64,000 nt of DNA from Euglena gracilis (lineage: Eukaryota; Euglenida; Euglenophyceae; Euglenales), in NCBI GenBank assembly GCA_039621445.1, contig CP154956.1, forward strand, positions 21,603,295 to 21,667,294, in the 5' to 3' direction. Below the pieces are notes generated by a model. The model ran no database searches. It was not told the origin of the DNA and worked only from the letters and a program-made list of their open reading frames with translations. Shown piece after piece: positions 9,804 to 19,130 of this stretch (within the stretch, counting starts at the first letter, position 1; each line of letters starts with the position of its first letter). The position numbers were made by a program, and so were the translations under genes.

Positions 9804-11854
9804 AGAGCTCAGCTCTACGTCACACCCTGGTCGCTGAGCTCTTATCCCTTTATGGGTAAGAGCGAAGCTTACCACTGGGGGAAAACCCCCCCCGAACCCC
9901 CCCCCCCTCCCCCCCCCTCGGGGCCACCTCGGGAACCGGCGGATTATCACCATGATCCCGGCCCCGTTCCCTAAAAATTTTTTTTCAGTCACGAGCGACT
10001 GGATTCCTAGTTTCCGAATCACCCGGGGTTGACCCCCAACTCCCCGCCAGGCCCGAGTTATTCACGCGCGAAGGGGTCCAAACTGGGTAGGATCGGCCCA
10101 CCCCCCCCCCTCTTTGGACTCTGCCATTTCGGCCAAAAAAATGTCAATTTTCCAAATATCTCCAAAATGAAGCCAAATCAAGGGAAATGTCCGGAGACCT
10201 GATTTGAAGCCCTTGGAACGCCCCATCCACCGGTATTTTGATTTCCCCGCAACTCCCCGCCTAGCCCGAGATACGGCCGTTTTCGGCCCGGATGGCCGTT
10301 TTGTACATTTTTCCCTCTGTTCGACTTAGCCGTTTTCGGGGGGTGGGGGGTCAAAAAATCGATGTTTTCAAAATTTCTCGAAAATGATGCAAAATCAAAG
10401 GAAATGTCCAGAGACCTAAATTGAAGCCCTTGGAACGCTGTATCTACTGGGATTTTGGTTTCCCTTTAACTCACCGCCTAGCCCGAGATACGGCCGTTTT
10501 CGGCCCGGATGGCCGTTTTGTACTTTTCCCTCTGTTCGACTTAGCCGTTTTCGGGGGGTGGGGGGTCAAAAAATCGATGTTTTCAAAATTTCTCGAAAAT
10601 GATGCAAAATCAAAGGAAATGTCCAGAGACCTAAATTGAAGCCCTTGGAACGCTGTATCTACTGGGATTTTGGTTTCCCTTTAACTCACCGCCTAGCCCG
10701 AGATACGGCCGTTTTTCGGCCAATTTAGGCCATTTTGTACACTTTTTCCACTGTTCGACTTAGCCATTTTTGGCCAAAAAAGCCCAAAAAAATCGAAAAA
10801 AAATTTTTTGCCCAAAACGATGTTTTTTGGCCTCCCGGACCCGGAAAAACTGTTTTCGAGCCGAAAATGAGCGTTTTTCGACCCGCCAGCGCCCCGTTTT
10901 GGGCCGCCGACCCATTGACTTTGGGTCAAAACCGGGTCGAAAAAGTCGAAAAAAATCGAAAACAAATTTTTTTTTGCCCGAAACGATGTTTTTTGGCCTC
11001 CCGGACCCGGAAAAACTGTTTTTGAGCCGAAAACGAGCGTTTTTCGACCCGCCAGCGCCCCGTTTTGGGCCGCCGACCCATTGACTTTGGGTCAAAACCG
11101 GGTCGAAAAAGTCGAAAAAAATCGAAAAAATTTTTTTGCCCGAAACGATGTTTTTTGGCCTCCCGGACCCGGAAAAACTGTTTTTGAGCCGAAAACGAGC
11201 GTTTTTCGACCCGCCAGCGCCCCGTTTTGGGCCGCCGACCCATTGACTTTGGGTCAAAACCGGGTCGAAAAAGTCGAAAAAAATCGAAAAACATTTTTTT
11301 GCCCAAAACGATGTTTTTGGGCCTCCCGGACCCAGAAAAACTGTTTTGAGCCGAAAACGAGCGTTTTTCGACCCGCCAGCGCCCCGTTTTGGGCCGCCGA
11401 CCCATTGACTTTGGGTCAAAACTGGGTCAAAAAAGTCGAAAAAAATGCAAAAAATTTTTTTTGCCCGAAACGATGTTTTTTGGCCTCCCGGACCCAGAAA
11501 AACTGCTTTGATCCGAAACGAGCGTTTTTGGGGGGGGGGAGGCCGGGGGCCGCCGGCCGGCGGGCGGGGGCGGGGGGGGCCCGGGGCCGGGGCCGGCCGT
11601 GGGCCGGGTCCGGGCCGGGGGGGGGCCGGGGGCGGGGGGCGCCGGGGGGCGGGGGGGGGGGGGGGGGGGGGGGGGTGGGCCGGCCGGGGGCCGGGGGGGG
11701 GGGGGGGGGCCGGGGGCCGCCGGGGGGGGGAGGGGGGGGGTGGGGGGCCGGGGGGGGGGGGGCCGGCCGGCGTGGGCGGCGGGTGGGGCCGGGGCCGCGG
11801 GTGCCGGGCCGTGGGCCGGGGGGGGTCAATGAAGGCGTGCGGGCGCCCTTATAA
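9804..11854. repeat. array unit 7 (divergent composite)
   Basis: The hairpin is present with an altered inner stem (see findings). From about 9870 the sequence departs from other units: it lacks CCTATAGG and has a distinct ~215-bp tandem (TCGGGGGGTGGGG at 10338 and 10553, with CAAAGGAAATGTCC repeats) up to about 10720. Five tandem modules follow (10770-11530), then an extreme G-rich tract. It may be a fusion of a second repeat family into the array. Confidence 0.65.
11530..11822. other. near-pure G/C tract, G-rich on plus strand
   Basis: Almost every base is G or C, with G runs up to about 28 long and very few A or T. Most other homopolymer tracts in the array are C-rich on this strand, so the strand bias is reversed here. 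It is dense in potential G-quadruplex motifs. Such tracts are prone to sequencing and assembly error, so the exact length should not be trusted. Confidence 0.85.
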
Positions 11855-12876
11855 AGAGCTCAGCACTATTCAAAACCTGGTCGCTGAGCTCTTATCTCTT
11901 TAGAGTAAGAGCGAAGCTTACCACCCCCTCCCACCCCCCCACAGCCCCCCCCCCCCCCCCCCCCCCCCCGACCACCCCCCCCCCCCCCCCTGAGTAGGCT
12001 CGGGCCCCCGCGGATTATCGATGTGACCTGATTTCCGGACCCGAAAGGTTAATAGCCTATAGGTTAGGAGACGGTCCCTAGTTTGTCCAGAGCCCTTAGG
12101 TTGCCCGCAACTCCGCGCCACGCCGGAGATCTGGCCCGAGCAAAAAAGTTGTCTACCGTTTTTTTTTCCAAAGAAATTTTGTTGGACCGGCAACAGGGGT
12201 CATTTTTGGGGTCAAAAAATCAAAAAATTCAAAATATCTCGAAAACGCTGGGGAGTTGAGAAAAACTAAAGAGTACCTCATTCCACAACTTTGGGACGCC
12301 CTATCCACCGGTATGCGCAGTTTGGTCCAACTCCCCGCCTGGCCCGAGATATGGCCGTTTTTCGGTCCAAATGGCCGTTTTGTACACTTTTCCCACTGTC
12401 CGACTAAGCCGTTTTCGGGCCAAAAAGTCGAAAAAAATTGAAAAAAAATTTTTCGCCCAAAACCATGTTTTTGGGCCTCCCGGACCCGGAAAAAGTGTTT
12501 TTGGGCCGAAAATGAGCGTTTTTCGACCCGCCAGCGCCCCGTTTTGGTTCGCCAACCCATTGACTTTGGGTCAAAACCGGGTCAAAAAAGTCGAAAAAAA
12601 TCGAAAAAAAATTTTTCGCCCAAAAGCATGTTTTTGGGCCTCCCGGACCCGGAAAAAGCGTTTTTGAGCTGAAAATGAGCGTTTTTCGACCCGCCAGGGC
12701 CCCGTTTTGGGCCGCCAACCCATTGATTTTGGGTCAAAACCGGGTCAAAAAAGTCGAAAAATATCGAAAAAAATTTTTCGCCCAAAACCATGTTTTTGAG
12801 CCTCCTGGACCCGGAAAACATGTTTTTGAGCTGAAAATGAGCGTTTTTCGCCGGCCGAGCCGGAATGGTCCCCCAA
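11855..12876. repeat. array unit 8 (short class)
   Basis: The hairpin has the CACTATTCAAAACCTGG loop variant and is uninterrupted, so it serves as the reference for the insertion at 814-1256. Poly-C, boxes and three tandem modules follow. Confidence 0.75.
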
Positions 12877-14629
12877 AGAGCTCAGCTCTACGTCACACCC
12901 TGGTCGCTGAGCTCTTATCTCTTTAGAGTAAGAGCGAAGCTTACCACCCCGGCGACGGGGGGGTCGGACCCCCCCGCCCCCCCCCCCCCCCCCCCGCCCC
13001 CCCCCCCGCCCCCCCCTGGGTAGGTCCGGAAACCCCGGGATTATCGATGTGACTGGATTTCGTGGCCCCCAAAGTGAATGGCCTATAGGTTAGGGGACGG
13101 TCCCTAGTACCTCCAGAGCATTTAGGTTCCCCGCAACTCCCCGCCAGTTTGGAGATATGGCCCGAGCAAAAAAGTTGTGTACCGTTTTTTTTTCCCGGGA
13201 AATTGCAGGGTCATTTTGGGGTCAAAAAATCGAAAAATTCAAAATATCTCGAAAACGCTGCCGAGCTGCGAAAAAGTAAAGAGGACGTCATTCCACAACT
13301 TTGGGACGCCCGATCGATGGGTATGCGCGGTTTGGGCCAACTTTCCGCCTAGCCCGAGATACGGCCGTTTTGTGGTTTTGGGCCAGTTTGGCCAGTTTTG
13401 GCCGTTTCGGGCCTGTTCGGGGCCCGAAACCGTAAATTGGCCGTATCTCGGGCTAGACGAGGAGTTGGAACCCAAACCAGGGGGTCAATCATGAGGTTTA
13501 GGGGGGGGGGTTGACCGTTTTTTAGGGTTCCCGGGGTCTGGTTGTGCCATTTTGGCCCAGTTTTGGGTGTTCGGGGACCCCTGATGGGGCGCGAGGGCCG
13601 CCGGGCTGGGGTCCAAAATAAAAAAATTTCAAAATATCTCGAAAACGCTGCGGAGTTGAGGAAAAGTGATGGCGACCTTATTTGATGACCTTGGGACGCC
13701 CTATCGATCGGTATGCGTGGTTTAGGAACTCCTTGCCTAGCCCGAGATACGGCCGTTTTGGGGGTTTTGGGCCCGTTTTGCCAGTTTTGGCCATTTCGGG
13801 GCCCGAAACCGTAAATTGGCCGTATCTCGGGCTAGACGGGGAGTTGGGACCCAAACTGGGGGTCAAACATTACGTTTAGGGGGGGGTTTTGACCGTTTTT
13901 TGGGGTTCCCGGGGTCTGGTTGTGCGATTTTGGCCAGTTTTGGGTGTTTGGGAACCCCATCGCGCGCCGTAAGGGCGGCTGGGCGAGGGGGGGTGGGGTG
14001 GCAGGTCGGGGCCCAAAATTTTGAAAAAATTTTTTTCGCTCAAAAACACTTTTTTTCACTTCAGAACATCAAAAAAAGTGTTTTTGAGCGAAAAAAATTT
14101 TCCGACCCGGACCCCCCCATGCCCCCCCCCTGGATGGCCCCCCCCCTGGCCGGTGGACTTAGCCATTTTTGGGTCAAAAAGTCAAAAAAATTCAAAAAAA
14201 AATTTTTGGCCCAAAACCATGTTTTTTGACCTTCCGGACCCAGAAAAACTGTTTTTGAGCCAAAAATGAGCATTTTTCGACACTCCAGCGCCCCGTTTTG
14301 GGCTGCCGACCCATTGACTTTGGGTCAAAACCGGGTGAAAAAAGTCGAAAAAAATCGAAAAATTTTTTTTGCCGTAAACGATGTTTTTTGGCCTCCCGGA
14401 CCCGGAAAAAGCGTTTTTGAGCTGAAAATGAGCGTTTTTCGACCCGCCAGGGCCCCGTTTTGGGCCGCCAACCCATTGACTTTGGGCCAAAACCGGGTCA
14501 AAAAAGTCGAAAAATATCGAAAAAAATTTTTCGCCCAAAACCATGTTTTTTGGCCTCCTGGACCCGGAAAACATGTTTTTGAGCTGAAAATGAGCGTTTT
14601 TCGCCGGCCGGGACGGAATGGTCCCCCAA
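12877..14629. repeat. array unit 9 (long class)
   Basis: Same layout as units 4 and 5: hairpin, poly-C, two inverted box pairs, the 27-bp-arm hairpin (14030-14097) and tandem modules. It is separated from the other long units by two short-class or composite units, so the classes are interspersed. Confidence 0.75.
14030..14097. repeat. perfect 27-bp inverted repeat, third copy
   Basis: The arms 14030-14056 and 14071-14097 are exact reverse complements with the same CACTTCAGAACATC loop as the copies at 6567 and 8339. Confidence 0.9.
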
Positions 14630-15638
14630 AGAGCTCAGCCCTACGTCACACCCTGGTCGCTGAGCTCTTATCTCTTTAGAGTAAGAGCGAAGCTTACCAC
14701 CGGGGCCGGAGGGGGGGTCGCCCCCCCCCCCCCCCCCCCCCCCCGCCCCACCCCCTTTGGGTAGGTAAGGCCCCCGAGGATTATCGATGTGATTGGATTT
14801 CCGGGCACCCAAAGTGAATAGCCTATAGGTTAGGAGAGGATTTCTAGTTTCTAACGAGCCCTCATTTTGCCCCCAACTCCCCGCCAGTCCGGAGATATGG
14901 TCCGAGCAAAAAAGTTGTCTACCGTTTTTTTTCAAAGAAATTTTGTTGGACCGGCAAAAGGGGCCATTTTTGGGGTCAAAAAATCGAAAAATTCAAAATA
15001 TCTCGAAAACGCTGGGGAGTTGAGAAAAAGTGAAGAGTATACCTCATTCCGCAACTTTGGGACGCCCTATCCACCGGTATTCGCAGTTTGGGCCAACTCC
15101 CCGCCTGGCCCGAGATATGGCCGTTTTTCGGTCCAAATGGCCGTTTTGTACACTTTTCCCACTGTCCGACTTAGCCGTTTTCGGGCCAAAAAGTCGAAAA
15201 ATATCGAAAAAAAATTTTCGCCCAAAAGCATGTTTTTTGGCCTTCCGGACCCGGAAAAAGTGGTTTTGAGCTGAAAATGAGCGTTTTTCGACTCGCCAGC
15301 GCCCCGTTTTGGTTGGACAACCCATTGACTTTGGGTCAAAACCGGGTCAAAAAAGTCGAAAAAAAACGAAAAAAAATTTTCGCCCAAAACCATGTTTTTT
15401 GGCCTCCCGGACCCAGAAAAACTGTTTTTGAGCTGAAAATGAGAGTTTTTCGACCGCCAGGGCCCCTTTTTGGTTGGACAACCCATTGACTTTGGCTCAA
15501 AACCGGGTCAAAGAATTCGAAAAAAATCGAAAAAAATTTTGGCCCAAAACGACGCCCCACGGTCTCCCGGACCCAGCAAACATGTTTTTGGGCCAAAAAT
15601 GAGCGTTTTTCGCAGGCCGGGCCGGAGTGGTCCCCCAA
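14630..15638. repeat. array unit 10 (short class)
   Basis: Hairpin, poly-C (about 14719-14755), the TTATCGAT/CCTATAGG segment, two AACTCCCCGCC boxes and three tandem modules. It closely matches unit 1 (1257-2260). Confidence 0.75.
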
Positions 15639-15775
15639 AGAGCTCAGCTCTACGTCACACCCTGGTCGCTGAGCTCTGATCTCTTTAGAGTAAGAGCGAA
15701 GCTTACCACCGGGGCCGGAGGGGGGGTCGGACCCCCCCACCCCTCCCACCCCCCCCCCACCCCCCCCGCTCCCCC
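15639..15775. repeat. array unit 11, truncated at element 1
   Basis: The hairpin arms are 15639-15648 and 15668-15677, and the second hairpin has one change (CTCTGATCTC). The C-rich tract here is interrupted by A and T and passes directly into retrotransposon coding sequence near 15776. Confidence 0.75.
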
Positions 15776-16620
15776 CTGCCCCAGTCCTGTTTGAAGGCAT
15801 CTTCCCCTTCCCCACTCCCTGGCCCCCACCAGCGGACAAACCTGCGGTTTTCTTTGGCAGAAAAGGCGTCGACCTCCGGCTGGACCCCCAGGCGGCGGAG
15901 TACGTCCCTGACGTACTCCTCTCGGACGTGGTAGTCCTGGGAGATCCACCGGGAGGGCGACCTCCCAAACCCTGAGGAACGGGCTGGGAGTGGTGCTGGG
16001 GCTGGCTGTGGTGTGGGGGCTGAGGTGGAAGGTGCGGCCCTGACGCACCTCACCTGGCGAATCGAAAAACCTGAGTCCCCTTCCGTGCTGGGGGCGGTTT
16101 CATCCGTGCCCTTGATGGTTTGGGGAACGTTGATGACCTCCCTTGCTGCCTCCCTGATTGATGCCTGTGAGAGCATTTTGTTTTTTTCTTTTTTGATTTT
16201 TTGTTTTGTGTTTTTTCCCTCCCTTCCTGGTGTTGGGATCTGCGGTAGACTGGGTGTGCTGGACCCCGAAGACCCCTGGGCGGCCTGCTGCGGAGGGCCA
16301 GCCGCCTTGTGTCCCTTCCCCTTTTGTCCCGAATCTGAACTCCGACCCGAGCCCCCCCCTGGCCTGCCCTCGCTGGTGGAAAGCACAGCCCAGGGGTTGG
16401 CAGAGTCGAATGAGAGGGCCTGCTGGTCCCCCCCAGCCCCTTTTCGTGTCTCAGTCAGGGGGGGCTGGGGGGACCGTGCAGGTTCAGGTCCGGATCTGCC
16501 TTTGGACCTTCCCTTGACCAAAACCCAACCCTCTCCGTGAACCCTTTCCTCACCCCCCTTCCGAGGGCCGTGCTGGGGGCAGCCTGGGCCCCCGTCCCCT
16601 CCCTTCTGGCCCCCGCTTTT
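15776..16620 (-). pseudogene. element 1 Pol N-terminus with VDAF-type (DIRS/Dam-like) domain, truncated
   Basis: This frame is the same as Gag and is open immediately after the Gag stop codon (TGA at 16621-16623), so Pol would require stop-codon readthrough. The first half is low-complexity and rich in P, S and G. No aspartic-protease DTG/DSG motif stands out. The last ~60 residues carry VDAF (about 15862-15873), RRFVRWW and EDAFKQDW (ending near 15781). This order resembles the conserved domain seen in DIRS-type retroelements, where it is described as Dam-methyltransferase-like. The expected PPF motif and everything downstream are absent because the sequence runs into poly-C. The family call is from motif memory, not a search. 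Confidence 0.55.
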
Positions 16621-18528
16621 TCAGGCACTCCCCCGCCGTGGGAGTGTGGACGCCCCCTTCCCCTTTCCCTTTCTCCACCAGCAATATCGTGCCAGATGTC
16701 CCGTTTTCCCACACTCATAACATTTTTTTCCAGGGCATTCCCGAGACCAGTGGTCTGTGTACCCGCACTGGCTGCAGGGCTGGTCAACCGAGGGGCCACT
16801 CCGGGGGCTCCTCGGGGGGGTTTGTTCCCTGTTGGTGGCTGGGTGAGGGGTTGGGGACCTGGCTGGGCGAAAATCTGGGCCGTCCTTGCCAGCCCCCTTG
16901 CCGAACCCCTTTCCCTTTTGCCCCGGGCTGGGTGACCTGCGTCCCTCCCGTCCCTTTCCAGGAGACCCGCCCCGGTGCCGTGATTGCCTGTCCTGTGGCC
17001 CCTCAGGGCCTTTGGGGGGTCCTGCCTTTGCTCCTCCCTCAGCTGGCTGTGAAACCGTTTTATGGGGCTGGGCTGGCCTAGCTTCTTGGGATTTTACCTC
17101 AGAGACTGAAAAATTGTCGAGGCCCCCAGCCCAGTGGTCCTCCTGGTGGGCTGGGACCCCCTGTCCACCCCAAGAACGGCCATAGCTGTCAGACCGTTCC
17201 TGGCACCGCAGCTCATTTTCAGCATGTCGAAAAACCTCCTCCAGTCCCAGCTTTGTTTCGTGGGGGGTGATTTTCACTGTATTGCCCCCCTGCAGCGTGG
17301 CCCCGTTCCTCATCATCAGCCTCTCCAGCGCCCGCCGGCTGTAGAGCTTGATGAGGAAGGAGTCCCGGTGTGCCCTGACTGTCACCGGCTCCCCTTCCCC
17401 CACAGCCTCCTGGGCGAGTTGTGTTGCCTTTTCCACCGTCAACCCAGGGATGTGCCACAGCCGCACTGTGGGCGCATCCTGATTTTTTCGTGTCTGTTCC
17501 CTGATTATGGCCCTTCGCATGGAATCTGGGAGCTGCTGCAAAACCAGGGCCTGTGCTTCCTCCTCAGAGGGGTTTTCCATCCGGCAGAAAATTAATTTAA
17601 ACTGACTTTCATATTCACGCCACGCTGGGAGGGTCAACTTGCCTGTGTTGACCGGTCTGAGGCCCCTGAGCTGCTCATGCAGCGAGGCCTGGATGTCGCC
17701 GCCATATTTCTGGGCCAGCCAGTTCCAAAAATCTTGGAACCTGACCCGTTCCCCCATCTCCTGTCGCCGCTGGAGTTCCAGCCGGTTGCTGTGGTCCAGG
17801 CAGCCGGTCAGAACAAGCATTTTAAATTCCTCCCCCACTGTCTGTCCCATGGAAACCTGCTGCATGTAGAGCTGAAATTTCACTGAAAAATCATGAAAAT
17901 CCCCTTTCAGCTCTGGTTTTACAAGGTCTTTGGTGATGAGTGTCGCCAGCGGCCCCAAAAACATGCTGGCTGCTGGGCTGGGGGCTGCTGGCGCCACGTG
18001 GACCGGAGCTGCCTGGACCCCCCGGACCCAGGCTCCCGTGTCCTGGGACCCGAAGGCCAGAGGGGCAGCGCTGCACGAGGCTGCCCCAGCCTCAGGGGCC
18101 CAGGCGAAAGGGTGCATTGCCCCCGTGAACTCCCCTCCTGCGGGGAACCCACGGGGCTGGGGGGGCCACTGGTGCTCGGCTGATTTCACCCCAGGTTGAT
18201 CCCTGCCCTGGCCCTGTAGATCTGCTGTGCCTGCTGCCTGTGGTTTCGCTGTGCTGCACTGTCCCGTCGTTCGTGAATTTTGCTGAGACTGTTGCTGCTC
18301 CTGGGCTCCCAAACTGGCCAAAAAGTTAAAAAATCCGTGCGCTTTAATCTGGCGTTCCGCTTCCTCCCAATCCACCCCCTGGAACCCAAACGTGCCTGGT
18401 GTCTGGGCAGCTGGGGTCCCTCCAGCAGCGGGGACCTGGACCAGACTGCCCCCCGCAGCCATGGGACCCTGGGGCTGGCTGCCCCCCGCAGCCGTGGGGC
18501 CCAGGGGCAGGCTGCGCCCCGCAGCCAT
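16621..18528 (-). CDS. gag: element 1 Gag (capsid plus two CCHC zinc knuckles)
   Basis: Structural protein that would form the virus-like particle and bind element RNA. From the first in-frame ATG (18526-18528) there is a P/G/A-rich region. A Retrotrans_gag-like helical domain follows (about 17497-17930, containing FHDFSVKFQLYM and FWNWLAQKYGG). Then comes a basic, K/G/S/P-rich linker, and finally two CX2CX4HX4C knuckles at the C-terminus (CSQCGYTDHWSREC and CYECGKTGHLARYC). The same frame stays open upstream of 18528, but its composition there is unnatural (many Cys and Trp). The natural N-terminus is in another frame, with the break most likely at the C6 run 18549-18554. It ends with TGA and the downstream frame is open into Pol. 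Confidence 0.85.
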   Translation of the reverse strand: MAAGRSLPLGPTAAGGSQPQGPMAAGGSLVQVPAAGGTPAAQTPGTFGFQGVDWEEAERQIKAHGFFNFLASLGAQEQQQSQQNSRTTGQCSTAKPQAAGTADLQGQGRDQPGVKSAEHQWPPQPRGFPAGGEFTGAMHPFAWAPEAGAASCSAAPLAFGSQDTGAWVRGVQAAPVHVAPAAPSPAASMFLGPLATLITKDLVKPELKGDFHDFSVKFQLYMQQVSMGQTVGEEFKMLVLTGCLDHSNRLELQRRQEMGERVRFQDFWNWLAQKYGGDIQASLHEQLRGLRPVNTGKLTLPAWREYESQFKLIFCRMENPSEEEAQALVLQQLPDSMRRAIIREQTRKNQDAPTVRLWHIPGLTVEKATQLAQEAVGEGEPVTVRAHRDSFLIKLYSRRALERLMMRNGATLQGGNTVKITPHETKLGLEEVFRHAENELRCQERSDSYGRSWGGQGVPAHQEDHWAGGLDNFSVSEVKSQEARPAQPHKTVSQPAEGGAKAGPPKGPEGPQDRQSRHRGGSPGKGREGRRSPSPGQKGKGFGKGAGKDGPDFRPARSPTPHPATNREQTPPRSPRSGPSVDQPCSQCGYTDHWSRECPGKKCYECGKTGHLARYCWWRKGKGKGASTLPRRGSA

Positions 18529-18554
18529 GGGGCTCTGGGTGCTGCCCTCCCCCC

Positions 18555-18851
18555 TGCCGAAGAACCAGGGACAACACTGGTAGACAGGACCCTGCCCCTC
18601 TGGGGGCCAGAACCCGAAAACCCACTGGGAAAAACTGCAGTCACAGAAGGTGGGACCGGGGATACCACTTCCCCGGGAATTTGGGTCACTGTCTCCGCTG
18701 CCCCGCTGCTGGGGCCAGCAGAGAGCCCCTGGGGGGCCACAGGTCCCTTGCCTCCCAGCAGGCTGGGACGGGCTGGGAGCTGGTGCTGGGGGCCAGGAGG
18801 CATATTGCCCCCCGCGGCACCCGAGCCATTGGCATTCTGGGCCCCCGGCAT
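18555..18851 (-). CDS. element 1 Gag N-terminal piece, frame-shifted from the main Gag
   Basis: From ATG (18849-18851) this frame gives a disordered protein rich in P, G, A and S, similar in composition to the N-terminal part of the main Gag frame. Past about 18550 it becomes R/W/P-rich and looks out of frame. The switch point coincides with a run of six C (six G on the coding strand) at 18549-18554, so one frameshift there would link it to the Gag body. Whether this is a true mutation or a sequence error cannot be told. Confidence 0.5.
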
Positions 18852-18971
18852 GGGCTGTGTCTGGTCTGTGGTTGCCGGGGGCACTCTGGCTTCGGGGCCT
18901 TGGGGGTCTTAGCTCTCCGGCCCTACTCCTCTGGGTGGCCCTGGTAGCTCCTGGATGGGGGGGCAAAATTT

Positions 18972-19130
18972 TTAAAAATTTTCGATTTTGGTTTCCAAAA
19001 CGGAAAGCCAATTTTTTATTTCGGCATTTTCTTTTGGTGCCCCCTTTATTGTTGAGTCCACCTCCAGGAGCAGGGCGTTATGGGCCTGGATCACCTGCCC
19101 GTGGGTGGTGACCTCGGCCCACAGCTCCTA
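18972..19130 (-). other. in-frame amber codon and open extension of ORF1
   Basis: ORF1 stops at TAG (19128-19130). The same frame then stays open for 51 codons to TAA (18972-18974), and the extension keeps the heptad-like, E/K/L-rich composition of the upstream coiled coil. This looks like a nonsense mutation in a longer protein, or a readthrough stop. Confidence 0.55.

Larger units (their letters stand above)
195..15775. repeat. GC-rich higher-order repeat array
   Basis: About a dozen long repeat units are laid head to tail. Each begins with a nested hairpin (AGAGCTCAGC ... GCTGAGCTCT, then GCTCTTA ... TAAGAGC). A poly-C tract with scattered single Gs follows, then a conserved stretch with TTATCGAT and CCTATAGGTTAG, then AACTCCCCGCC/GAGATATGGCC boxes, then tandem ~163-bp modules. 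Hairpin starts are at 788, 2261, 3704, 5441, 7169, 8941, 9804, 11855, 12877, 14630 and 15639. Unit lengths cluster near 1.0 kb (units starting at 1257, 11855 and 14630) and 1.75 kb (units starting at 3704, 5441, 7169 and 12877). Long open frames occur on both strands, but they are low-complexity by-products of the repeat and do not look like genes. I do not recognise the family. Confidence 0.9.

Noticed and set aside
169-15700. Many long open frames on both strands in the GC-rich array (for example 219 codons at 10760-11419)
   Set aside because: They repeat with the array period, exist on both strands at once, are low-complexity, and break at A/T-run length changes. They show no domains.
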